In this document: positions 54,801 to 64,000 of the stretch, in pieces
How the letters are laid out: every line of letters begins with the position of its first letter
How positions within the stretch are numbered: the first letter of the stretch is position 1
NCBI RefSeq assembly: GCF_902635505.1
Contig: NC_045427.1
Coordinates: 193,505,922 to 193,569,921 of the forward strand
DNA length: 64,000 bases
DNA from: Sarcophilus harrisii
Lineage: Eukaryota; Chordata; Mammalia; Dasyuromorphia; Dasyuridae
Reading direction: 5' to 3'
Notes under the pieces: model-generated
Database searches by the model: none
Seen by the model: the letters and a program-made list of their open reading frames with translations, nothing else
What the model was told of the DNA's origin: nothing
Translations under genes and position numbers: made by a program

Positions 54801-55450
54801 TACCTATCCTATCCTTTCATATAATTATTATGATCATATATGACAGGAATTAGTCCTCGTCAATGTTATGTCTTGCCCAGTGCCTTCCACAAAGGTTTGT
54901 GCATAGGAGGTACTTAATACAGGTGTCAAATGAACTGATGTTCGTTTGAAGTTTGAATTAACGTGCTATACATGGAACATGGTGACAGTAAATATAATAA
55001 GTATGTCAGAAGAAATGACTATATTCTCTGGATTTTTATGCTTTCATATTACATTTTGTAAGGGCCTTTTGCACTTCAGTGCATATGCACAGATAGGATC
55101 TACCCCTTCCTTACTAAAAACATTCTCTTCTTTCAGGGACAATTGCTCAGTGTCATCATTTCTCTTGATATAAACCTTAAATTACTATAGAAATGTGTTA
55201 ATAATTATTATCTCTTGACCATATAAAAGTGATTCTATCTCTCTTAAAAGTTTCCCTTGCCAATAACTTGGACTCTTTTGCCCCTATCACATTCTACTTT
55301 GAATCATAATTGTTTTTGTATACATCACCATCACCATAACCTCCATCAGAACGCAGATGCCTATAGGGAAAGATCTATGTTGTTTTTCATCTTTGAATCA
55401 TCAATATTGTTCAAAGAAGTAAGCATTTAATAAATATATATTGAATTCTG
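54800..55450 (+). mobile_element. Two L2 3' ends with unassigned DNA between
   Basis: 54800-54930 ('tgcccagtgccttccacaaa', 'gtgcataggaggtacttaat') and 55270-55448 ('agtaagcatttaataaatat'). Confidence 0.55.
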
Positions 55451-56010
55451 CTCCATAGAAAATATTTTTGGTGACCTAGGTCCTAATCAACAGGTAAACA
55501 GATTTCATCATATTTTTTTAGACGTCAATCTTGCTCCTTGCAGTGGCTATATTAGAGGCCTAAGACCAAGATAAATATGGAAAAGTACATTACAAGCAAA
55601 TCGAAATTTCAAAATACTTTCAAATAATTTTATGATTCAGAATATCAGATTGAACAATGTCTTCGCTAGGCTTTCTTAGACTGACCCTCAGTACCCTCAG
55701 ATATGTCCTATCCTCATCACAAGGCTTTTGTCAGGATTGAATGAGATACTCCCTATGAAGTGGTTTATTTTTTAATAAAAAGAAACCAGTAGTAAGGCTC
55801 TATTTGTGAGTGCATATCTAGTAAGGTAATTTAATATTTAATATATGTTGCTAGCTTCTCAAAGATTGTGAGAAATTTTTAGTTGCAATGATGTTTCATT
55901 TTAATATCTTAATAATTACAATTCAATTTGTCTAAAGAATAAGATAAAGAATAAGAACTTAGTCTTTAGAAGTGAATTCATATCTTTTCATACAGAGTAC
56001 TTTCAAGACT
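55450..56010. other. Mostly unassigned; SINE-like trace at 55,600-55,770
   Basis: 'ttttgtcaggattgaatgag' resembles a CORE-SINE tail. The remainder is not recognised. Confidence 0.3.
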
Positions 56011-56094
56011 TGAGTGCAGTATAATAGAAAGATTGAAAGACTTAGGAATTCTAGATTCCAATATCACTTCAATCATTTACTGTGTGAAATTAAT

Positions 56095-58690
56095 TTTTTC
56101 AATAGTTAAGCATTGATTTTTTCCTCCCTTATACTTCTCCCACATTCAGAGTGAAGGAAGTAAGGGAAAAGGATGACAAGAAAAACAGAATATTCAAAAC
56201 AAATAAGTATATTCCATATCCATGTTCAAAGATATATGTTTAATTATGCATATTAATCCATCACTTCTCTATCAGGAAGTAGATAGTATTTTTCATCATT
56301 GATCCTCTGGAATAATGGTGGATCATGGCATTGATCAAAGTCATTTTGTCTTTAATATTCTTTGTTATTCGTTGTTATTGTTGATATTACAGTATTAATT
56401 ATTCTGCTACCTCTGCAGAATTCATTTCACTCTGTACTAGATCATGCAAGTCTTCCAAGGTTTCTCTGAAGACATTTCTTTCTTCAACTCTCATAATAGT
56501 TATCCATTATGTCCATATATATCCAATAGTAATTATCCATTACATTCACATATCATAATTTGTTCAGTCATTCTCCAATTGATGGGAATCCTGTTAGTTG
56601 TCAGTACTGTATCACTACAAAAAGAGCTGATGTACATATATTATTTGTCTGTATTTTTAGATAGAGATATGGATCTTATGAAAAGAGAGAACATTTGCAT
56701 CTTTTTTTAGATTTCTTTGTGGCACGAGCCTAGTAATGGTATCTGGTCACATAGTAAGCCCAGATATATGTTGAGGATATAGTTCCAACTTGCTTTTCAT
56801 AGACATATAAATTCACAGCTCCAGCAAATGTGTACCAGTGTGCCTGTTTTCCCACAGCACTCTGATTTTTGTCATTTTATTTTTTTGTCAACTTTGCCAT
56901 TAAGATGGATATGGCATGGAACCTCGGGGATGCTTTAATTTGTACTTCTTTAATTATTAGTGATTTGAAGAATTGCTTTTCATATGGTAATAGATAGCTT
57001 GGATTTCATCTCTTAAAAACTGTGGGTTCATACCCTTTTACCATTTATTAATTGGCAAATTGTTTTTGATCTTATAAATTTAAATCAATTTTTATATCAT
57101 AGAACTGAGACATTTATCAGAAAATTTTGCTATAAAGATCTTTCTCAGTTAATTATTTCCATCCTAATTTTAGCTGCAATTGATTCATTTATTCAAGATC
57201 TTTTTAGTTTTATATAATTAAAATTGTAATCTTCTATGATCTTCCCTTCTTGTGCTTATTCTGTTTCCATAAAATATCTTTGCCCCCTCCCAATTTGTTT
57301 ATAATTTGACTTTTTATGTCAAAGTCATTAATCTATTTTGGAGTTTATTTGGGCATTTGATCCTTGCTTCACCCCTGATCTTACAGGAAAAGATTGTAGT
57401 TTATCCCTATTGCATGTGATACAGACTCCAGGTTATATAAATCAAGGTTTTGCCTAAGAAATTTTTATGTTACCCTGAGTGTAGAGGTTTATAAAATACT
57501 ATAAAAATCAAACATTTATTGACAATCATAATTTTGAGACCCATGTTCAATTATGTGATCTTATATGTGGTTGCCACCCATAGCTTAAGAAGCTTTGATA
57601 GAAATATACCATTTCTGTGTTAAGGAAAGATCCAGTTCTCCCAATGTTTTGAAACATTTTTAATAGGAATATTATATTTTGTCAAAAGCTATTTATGCAT
57701 CAACTTATATAATTATATATTGTTATCCTTTTATTAATATGGTCAATTATATTTATAGTTTTCCTAATAATAAAGCAACATTGTATTCCTGGCATGAATC
57801 CAACCACATATAGTGTATAATCCCTATGATATCTTATTGTAGAAGCTTTGTTAATAGGATATTTAAATTTTTCACGTCAATGGCCACTAGGGATCTTGAA
57901 CTATAATTTCCTTTCTCTGTTTTGATTCTCTCAGATTTAGATATTAAGACAATATTTGGATTACAGAAGGAATTTGGTAGGATTCCTTCTTTTGCTATTT
58001 TTGAAGCAGTTTATTACGTATTGGAACTAATTGTTCTCTGCATGTTTGATAGAAATTACTTACAAATCTATCTGATTCCAAGTTGTTGTTTTTTTCTCCT
58101 TCCTCGGGAGAACTGTAAATTATTATACAATTATTAAATTGTAGTTTGTTCAATTTTTTAATTGGATTATTAAATTCTCTTTTTTAATCTTCTACCTTTC
58201 TAAGTATTTTATATTTTTGTAATCATTCTTCCATTTCATATAATATGTCAGTTTTAATGTATATATAGATAAGCAAATAGATTTTAATAATACTTTTATT
58301 TCTTCTTTGTTGTTTCTTTTTATTTTTCATACTAGTAATTTGGTTTTCCTCTTTTAACTAACTTGGCTAAAAAAATGGTCTGTTAAAAAAAATAGCCCCT
58401 GCATTAATTAACTTAATCATTTCTTTCAATTTTTTAATCTCTTCTCTGATGTTGAGAGCTTTTTATTTGGGTGTTTAATTGGTTTTAAATGGTTTTATTG
58501 TTTTTATTATTATTTTATGCCTAATTCATTAATCTGTTCTTTAACCCTTGTTGATGAAAGTGTTTAGAAATGTGAATTTTCTCCTAAAGACTGGTTACAT
58601 CCCAAAAATTTTGGTGTGTTGTCTCATTGTCATTACCTTTAAAGAAATCAACCCTTCCTTCTACATTTCCTTATTAAATATAATTTCATA
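56095..58690 (-). mobile_element. L1, 3' UTR to mid-ORF2, antisense, about 2.4 kb
   Basis: The plus strand starts in the reversed 3' UTR, passes 'gtcattctccaattgatggg' (56568-56587), the reversed ORF2 C-terminus, and at about 57690-57840 the reversed reverse-transcriptase region ('ttgtattcctggcatgaatc', the L1 'GFIPGMQ' segment in reverse). It ends upstream of the RT. Frames are multiply broken, so it is an old, inactive copy. A hAT MITE sits inside. Confidence 0.8.
57443..57597. mobile_element. hAT-type MITE, second family (copy 2), in L1
   Basis: Right end AGCTTAAGAAGCTTTG and internal 'tcaaacatttattgacaatc' match the copy at 39448. The left part is shortened. ATATAAAT (57435-57442) and ATAGAAAT (57598-57605) are 8-bp duplications with 7 of 8 matching. 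Confidence 0.8.
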
Positions 58691-58829
58691 GCATTATTCT
58701 TCATTCAACACTACTGCTTTTCTTCATTTTATTAATGAGATTGTATACCCTAACACATGATCATATTTTGTAAAGGTGCTATACATAGCTGACAAATATG
58801 CATATTTCTTTTTGTTGTCAGTCCAATTC

Positions 58830-58925
58830 CCCTTTATATTTTGTCTTTCCCTGTTAGAAGTTCTTTGAGAACAGGGACTCTCATTTTCTTGTTTTCATAT
58901 TCACAGCTATTAGTTATGAATCTTT
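58830..58925 (+). mobile_element. L2 3' terminus
   Basis: 'ctttccctgttagaagttct' and 'ttgagaacagggactctcat', then 'cacagctattagttatgaat'. Confidence 0.6.
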
Positions 58926-58931
58926 GTTCTT

Positions 58932-59855
58932 GCAATGTTTGACACTGCTGACCATTCTGGGGTTTTTGGTTTGTTTTCACATCCCTGTCTTTTCATAATA
59001 CTATTCTTTCATGATTCTCCTTTTACTTATATGATCAATTTCAAATTTCTTTCTCAGGATCATCATCTATGCCCCAACTATGATTATATTTCATGGATAT
59101 ATCCTAAGACCCTTTTGAACTCTTTCTAAAAGTGTCTATTCTGACTCTCTCTCTCCTCCTTCTCTTTCTCTTTCCACATATTCAATCTTGATCTTTATTC
59201 TGGGTTCTAGTCCTATATCTCTTACTGTCTAACAGCATCTCCATCTAAAATTCCATAGGCATCTCAAACAAATCCCCAAGTAATTCATAATCTTTGGTCT
59301 TCCACTCCCCCTAATTTTCTGTTTTCTGTTGAGGTCACCATCATTCTTTTAGAACTGCAACTCCTCAACCTAGAAGAGATATTTAACTGTACCCAACCCA
59401 CCTTTCAAGTCCATTCAGTTGCTAATTTTCTTTCCTTTTTTCCTCCACTATCATCATAATTACCCTGAGTTCAATCCCCCATCACTTCTCATATATACTA
59501 TTAAAATACTTTCCAGAGTGGTCTCCCTACTTCCAGAATTTCCCCTCTCCAATCCATGCTTCACAGAGCTAACAAACTACTATTTCTAAAGCACAGATCT
59601 AATGGTGTCATTAATTAAAAAAAAATAAATTCAGTGATTCCCTATTTCCTCTAGTGTGAATCAGAAACTCATCTCTATAACAGTTAAAGCCCCCATCCAA
59701 TCTGTCTTTCTAGGATGATTATACATACAATCTATTCTCCAAGTAAGTTGTCCTATTTGTTGTCTACTGTTCACTAAAACATATCTCCCCCTGCTTTCTT
59801 CTCTGTCTTTACATAGGCTGCTCTTCATATTGGAACTTACTGTCTCCTCAACACA
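58932..59855 (+). mobile_element. L2/L3 LINE, ORF2 3' half
   Basis: Starts at the RT block coding MFDTADHS (L2 'AFDTVDH'). It continues through 'ataggcatctcaaacaaatc' (59257-59276), 'ttgctaattttctttccttt' and the C-terminal 'ccctctccaatccatgcttc' block to about 59855. The first 64 codons are open, the rest broken. Confidence 0.75.
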
Positions 59856-59867
59856 AAGTCAGCTAAG

Positions 59868-60210
59868 TGATATTGTAGATAAAGAGTTAGACCTAAAGTC
59901 TGCAAGAACTAAGTTCAAATCAAGCTTCAGACAGTTACTAGTAACTGGGTAAATTTAGGTCATATTGAAGGTTAAAGTTGCTGTTGTTTAGTAGTTCAGT
60001 TATGTCTAACTGTTCATAATCCCATGAACCATACTGTCCATGGCATTTTCTTGGCAAAAATGCTAGAATGGTTTGCTGGTTCCTTTTCCAGTGGAATAAG
60101 GCAAACAGAGGTTGCCATGGTCACAAAGTTAATTAGTGTTTAAGACTAGATTTGAACTCATGTCTTCCTGCTTCCAGACTCAGAGCTCTATCCATTGTGT
60201 GACCCCCTAT
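59868..60210. mobile_element. SINE (+) joined to RTE-tailed SINE (-)
   Basis: 59868-59965 is a SINE head ('agtgatattgtagataaaga'). 59970-60210 is an antisense RTE-SINE ('gctgttgtttagtagttcag', 'cattttcttggcaaaaatgc', 'tgaactcatgtcttcctgct'). They face each other. Confidence 0.75.
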
Positions 60211-60266
60211 ATCAAAGGAATGGTGAGCATTCTATTAGCTTACAGTGAAGGAAGCATGAATGAAAG

Positions 60267-60436
60267 TAACAAGACAAAAATAAGATAATTCAAGCAATGA
60301 TATGTTTTGTAATGTTAAATATGAATGTCTAACCCCTTAAAATTCAAGTGACTCATAAAATTACTCTCTCCATTAAAGTAAAAACATATTGTATATTTTT
60401 CCAAATTTCAGACAAAAACAAAGTAAGTATAATGAA
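60267..60436 (+). repeat. Dispersed duplication, copy A
   Basis: About 170 bp nearly the same as 62703-62874, from 'aagacaaaaataagataatt' to 'aacaaagtaa'. By eye above 90% identity, with single-base changes and a small TGT insertion in copy B. Same orientation. Confidence 0.9.
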
Positions 60437-60439
60437 TTC

Positions 60440-61020
60440 TTTCCAATTCCAATCATTTTACAAATAAAAACAAGAGATTTGTCATTAACTAGTATTGATG
60501 ATATACATAGTATACATGTGTTTGTCAATTTCATTAACCTTTCAAATTAAGTATTCATAATGTGTTAATGGCAGCATAACACATCATTACATTATTCAAT
60601 GTAATTTCATGGATATTATGTATAGTTAGGAATGTTAGAATCTCTTGTCTTTACAGCTGTTAGAAAACATTATACTTTCCAAGATCATTAGGGATGTGTG
60701 AATACCAAGTAGCAGAATCAACAGCACAAATAATGGACCCTTTTTGGCCTTGAATTCTGAGTAGGGTACTAGACAGCTTCCAATGGCAACAGCCTAATCA
60801 GCCATAGGAATCTTGCCTTTTCTACAGAAGCTGCTGAGACCTAGGAAAAAACCTAGAAGAGAAAATCATTTGGTTGAGCTCTTTACTTTCTAAATGGCAA
60901 AACTATATTAAGCATTAAGCCTTTCTTTGTAACTCAAACTTTAATAGATTTGATTTATAGAATTATTAGCTTTTCCCTTATCAATTATGATGTTAAAATG
61001 TATTTTAAAGCATAAAGACT
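60440..61020. other. Repeat-free block, function unknown
   Basis: 60700-60870 is balanced high-complexity sequence. 60520-60600 is rich in ATTA/TAAT words. No open frame or family match. Confidence 0.35.
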
Positions 61021-61023
61021 AAT

Positions 61024-61096
61024 AACAGAGTGTTCCAAAAGTTTCAGTGAAGTTTTAAGCTGTTAAAGCTTAAAACTTTTTGGATATCTTGTACAT
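61024..61096. mobile_element. Tiny mariner-like palindromic element
   Basis: GTGTTCCAAAAGTTTCAGTG, then TTTTAAGCTG-TTAAAGCTTAAAA: the halves pair around a central AGCT/AGCT stem, and the outer arm 'ttggatatcttgtaca' is a shortened partner of the left arm. Resembles the short palindromic Tc1/mariner derivatives common in marsupials. Confidence 0.55.
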
Positions 61097-61214
61097 TGTG
61101 TGTTTTGCTGATGTAGGGAATTTTCAGTGATGAAATTCCCTCCAATTATTCAGGTTGTCACCTGCTCTGCAATTTTTAAACTTAAAGAATGGCTTAGCAG
61201 CAATGATAACAATA

Positions 61215-61520
61215 ATTAAAACTCCTATAGCACATTAATTCTCGCAAAATATTTTTCTCATGACCATCCTATGAAGTACAGAGGGAAAGCATTATGCCCA
61301 CTTTTCAAAAAATGAAACAGATTAAGTTCAAGAATAAAGGCTGTCACTAACTAGCTCATAGTTCACTATAGTGAAAATACAAAAATACAAAGTTTTGACT
61401 CAGGAGACCTGGGTTTAAATCTTTGCTGTTTAATCTGTTTAAGCCTCAGTTTCCTCATGTATAAAATGACATGGCTGGACTATTTGATTCCATCCTCCAA
61501 GATTAAAATTCTTACATCCT
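61215..61520. mobile_element. MIR (-) then MIR3 (+)
   Basis: 61220-61360 antisense ('atgaccatcctatgaagtac'). 61385-61520 sense ('caggagacctgggtttaaat', 'agcctcagtttcctcatgta'). Confidence 0.75.
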
Positions 61521-61849
61521 AATTACACCAACTGAAACATTTTGGCATTCGAATGCACTGAGGATTAAAATATAAAGACAAAATAAATATTATTCTTCAA
61601 GCATTTCAAAGCTTTGCAAAATAACAGAATGTGAAATAGACCTGGGATAAAAGGAGATGATGGAAATTTTTATAAACAAAATAAATTAAAAGACTATTTT
61701 TCCTAATAAATCATTGATGTTTAAGAAGTATTTGCTTATAATTTCATATGTGATATTTTACCCAAAAAAAGCATCAATAACAGAAATTTTTTCTTACCAT
61801 TTTTATATCCACTCATATCTTGCAGAACTTCAGATTGCCTACATAGATT

Positions 61850-61985
61850 TGGGAAAAGGCTCATTTTATAGAATAGGAAACTGAGATCCAATCTGGAGAA
61901 CACATTTGCCCAAGGTCTTAGAGTTAGTGGGAGAACTAGAACTCAACTTTCAGTCTCATGTTCTTCCCACTATGCTATAATGCCA
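61850..61985 (-). mobile_element. MIR SINE
   Basis: 'cattttatagaataggaaac', 'ttgcccaaggtcttagagtt' and reversed head 'cttcccactatgctataatg'. Confidence 0.8.
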
Positions 61986-61989
61986 GTAC

Positions 61990-62702
61990 AAAAATTAGTA
62001 TTTTCTTGTCCAGTATCAAAGGGAATTGAATTGCTCTGATGAGACCCTTCTATCTTTTTATTAAAAATGCTTCCTAGGATTAGTGATAGAAAGAAAGAAA
62101 GATAGGCATCTCACTATGAAATAATTCTGCCATTTATATTTCATTATGAATGAGGATCCATGATTTAATCATGAAGAGTACTTCTTCTGCTAGTTTAGAT
62201 TGCAATGTCTCCATGCCCTTTCCACCTGTATGATTATTGTCTGTCTTCCCATAAGTTTTCCATAGAGTATCGATTTAGTGTGCCTTTTCTAGGTGCTTAA
62301 AATTATAATAGTTTTGAGAGAGAAATTAAAAAAATATATAAATCTGCTTAAGTTGATATTGCCAGGGGAAAAAAAGGGTGAGCTAGTCACATAACAAGAA
62401 TAAAAGAAAACCAATGAAAGGTCTCCATGTTCAATAGATACACATATAATATGAAAAGAATATGAGGAATCCTCTAAACATGTTAAGTGTGCTCATTTGG
62501 TAAATGTATGAGTTAGGATTAGAATGACAAAACAAACAGACATGGGCAGGTTATGGTCTGAATCATTGGTGTTAAGATTCACATCAGTACCCACATCAAT
62601 GAGATCAGAGATTCACTGGAGTAAGAGAGTTTGATGGAGAGTAAATCTCAAGATGATACTAACAGGATGAAATGGGGAATCCTAGTGATGTAAATATAAA
62701 CT
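61990..62702. other. No recognised gene or repeat
   Basis: AT-rich. No element or domain recognised. Confidence 0.35.
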
Positions 62703-62874
62703 AATAAGACAAAAATAAGATAATTCAAACAATAATATGTGTTTTTGTAATGTTAAATATGAATGTCTAACTCCTTAAAATTCAAGTGACTCATAAAATT
62801 ACTCTCTCCATTAAAATAAAAACATATTGTATATTTTTCCAAATTTCATAAAAAAACAAAGTAACTAAAATGAA
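62703..62874 (+). repeat. Dispersed duplication, copy B
   Basis: Partner of 60267-60436, 2,436 bp downstream. Flanks on both sides differ, so the match is confined to this segment. Confidence 0.9.
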
Positions 62875-63139
62875 TAAATTATAAGGTATAAACTACATAA
62901 ACACAAGAAATTTTTATAATCAGGGCTATAAACCTATCTCACTGAGCCACATAAAACATATACTTCCAAAAGATAATGAAGAGAGAAAGGAAAGAGAAAA
63001 GAGAGTGGGCATAAGATGAGGTAGGGTAGTGAGAGGACAGAGATAGAAAGAGAAAAGAAAACCAAGGCCTGTCAATAACAAACTTTACAAAAACACTTTT
63101 AAGTTACATACATTATTTATTGGAGCATCCCAAAAGTAT

Positions 63140-63290
63140 AACAAATATTTCTTTTTCACAAAGGAGGAAAATAAGTCTCCAAAGGCCATAGTCACACCTA
63201 ATAAATATCAGAGGTAGGATTTAAACCAGGTGTTCCTGATACCACGCCTGGCACCCTCTTCACTGTATTATGTCATTTCTCATGTATTAT
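63140..63290 (-). mobile_element. MIR SINE
   Basis: 'aggaggaaaataagtctcca', 'taggatttaaaccaggtgtt' and reversed head 'cctcttcactgtattatgtc'. Confidence 0.75.
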
Positions 63291-63364
63291 ATTGCCTCAT
63301 TTTTGCATTAGGATACCAACTAACACCTTTATTAAGTTAAGTATGGCACACTATTCAGAAGATT

Positions 63365-63730
63365 TTAATAATCACCAAGATCAATTTTAAGTTTCCCACT
63401 TCCCCAATAAAATTTTTCATGAAGTTCAATGAATGATATCCCCCATGGGCATGAGTTACCTGCTATGGCCTTATTTTGTTCCTCAGATTTTGCTATTAAG
63501 ACAGTAGATTCAGGAGGATATAATAAAAAGAGCAAACAGGAAGGCAAAAAAAGCCATATTTCTCTCTTGTTCCCCATCAGCAAAGCAGCCTTGCTATTCA
63601 TGTTGAGTGTATTGAAGAGTTGTACTTCACAATTGTCAAATTCCATTAACTTGATTTCCTTAAGTTTGCTTTTCTCACTGCTATTCACTCTTGCCAAGGA
63701 GTTGTCCAAACACATTGTCCTGCTTTTCAA
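63365..63730 (-). other. 121-codon open frame, unknown, probably non-coding
   Basis: Opens MKSRTMCLDNSLARVNSSEK and ends KLKIDLGDY. It contains a mixed-charge stretch (KSKLKEIKLMEFDN) and a central hydrophobic run (IWLFLPSCLLFLLY). No family recognised. A 108-codon frame overlaps on the opposite strand (63429-63755), a common accident in balanced sequence. The surrounding 700 bp show no transposon, so a broken gene remnant cannot be excluded. Confidence 0.2.
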
Positions 63731-63734
63731 AAGA

Positions 63735-64000
63735 GACTACATACTGTTGTCCTGAAGAGATGTGCAATCCAGCTGATAAAACTGTTCATAGTTCAGAAAT
63801 TCAGCTGTCTTCCTAATTTAAGAGCCCGTACAACAGCTTCCAAGATGGGGAAAGCCAAATCACCTTATGTTCAAGTGTTCATGAGTAACAGAAGACTGCT
63901 GAGTTGGAAGAATTATTTTCTCCATACTTCAAAGTGAAGCCAAATTGTGTTTGCCCACTTTACCTCATTGTTTTGTCCATCGGGGGCAGACCTATTAGAC
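63735..64000. other. Repeat-free window end
   Basis: High-complexity sequence, slightly GC-richer than the window average. A short open reading starting MGKAKSPYVQVFMSN at 63845 ends after about 30 codons. Nothing assignable. Confidence 0.35.

Noticed and set aside
1-64000. LTR retrotransposon or endogenous retrovirus fossils
   Set aside because: No paired LTR-like direct repeats, primer-binding site or polypurine tract was recognised. This is a negative by eye, and solo LTRs in unassigned stretches could be missed.
1-64000. CRISPR arrays, operons, bacterial promoters
   Set aside because: The repeat content is plainly vertebrate; no regularly spaced repeats with unique spacers exist.

Overview
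This 64 kb window looks like AT-rich, gene-free nuclear DNA from a marsupial, either a large intron or intergenic sequence. The assignment rests on the repeats. There are many old L2 and MIR/MIR3 copies. There are tRNA-headed CORE-SINEs of the marsupial MAR1/WSINE type. There are composite SINEs whose tail matches the 3' end of RTE (BovB-type) LINEs. There is also a distinctive L1 3' end that recurs on both strands. The species cannot be fixed from this. No convincing protein-coding exon, functional RNA gene, CpG island, CRISPR array or LTR/ERV element was recognised. The longest open frames (about 110-130 codons) lie mostly in or across repeats and look accidental.

Layout. 1-5,000: a SINE and L2 pieces, a repeat-poor block at 2,380-3,115, then two L2 copies facing each other head to head (3,430-5,015). 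The right-hand L2 carries a U6 snRNA retropseudogene with a perfect 18-bp target-site duplication. 5,000-17,000: MIR/MIR3, L2 and L1 tails, RTE-tailed SINEs and unannotated stretches. 17,400-17,700: a more GC-rich, repeat-free segment with two CAGCTG E-boxes and a MEF2-type site. 18,361-18,846: an identical 243-bp tandem duplication reaching into an L1 tail. 19,000-31,600: hAT-type MITEs, nested L1-in-L1 insertions, an L2 split by an 800-bp L1, a C-terminal ORF2 fragment of another LINE, and a TA-rich block ending in a perfect 62-bp palindrome. 32,500-36,300: long L2 copies on both strands. 37,000-45,700: several hAT MITEs, an L1 with a perfect 16-bp duplication that itself contains a second L1, and a decayed RTE-like ORF2. 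45,990-48,070: the longest repeat-poor block, the best candidate for conserved non-coding sequence. 50,250-50,850 and 56,095-58,690: antisense L1 copies, the second the longest in the window. 58,930-64,000: an L2 ORF2 3' half, composite SINEs, a 170-bp dispersed duplication, a tiny mariner-like palindrome, and repeat-poor sequence to the end.

Nothing here forms a pathway or operon. What can be read is an insertion history: L2/MIR first, then hAT MITEs and older L1, then younger L1 tails and L1-mobilised U6, with a few repeat-free islands that may be regulatory. Family names and repeat boundaries come from memory of consensus sequences; boundaries are generally good to about 10-30 bp, except where target-site duplications fix them.
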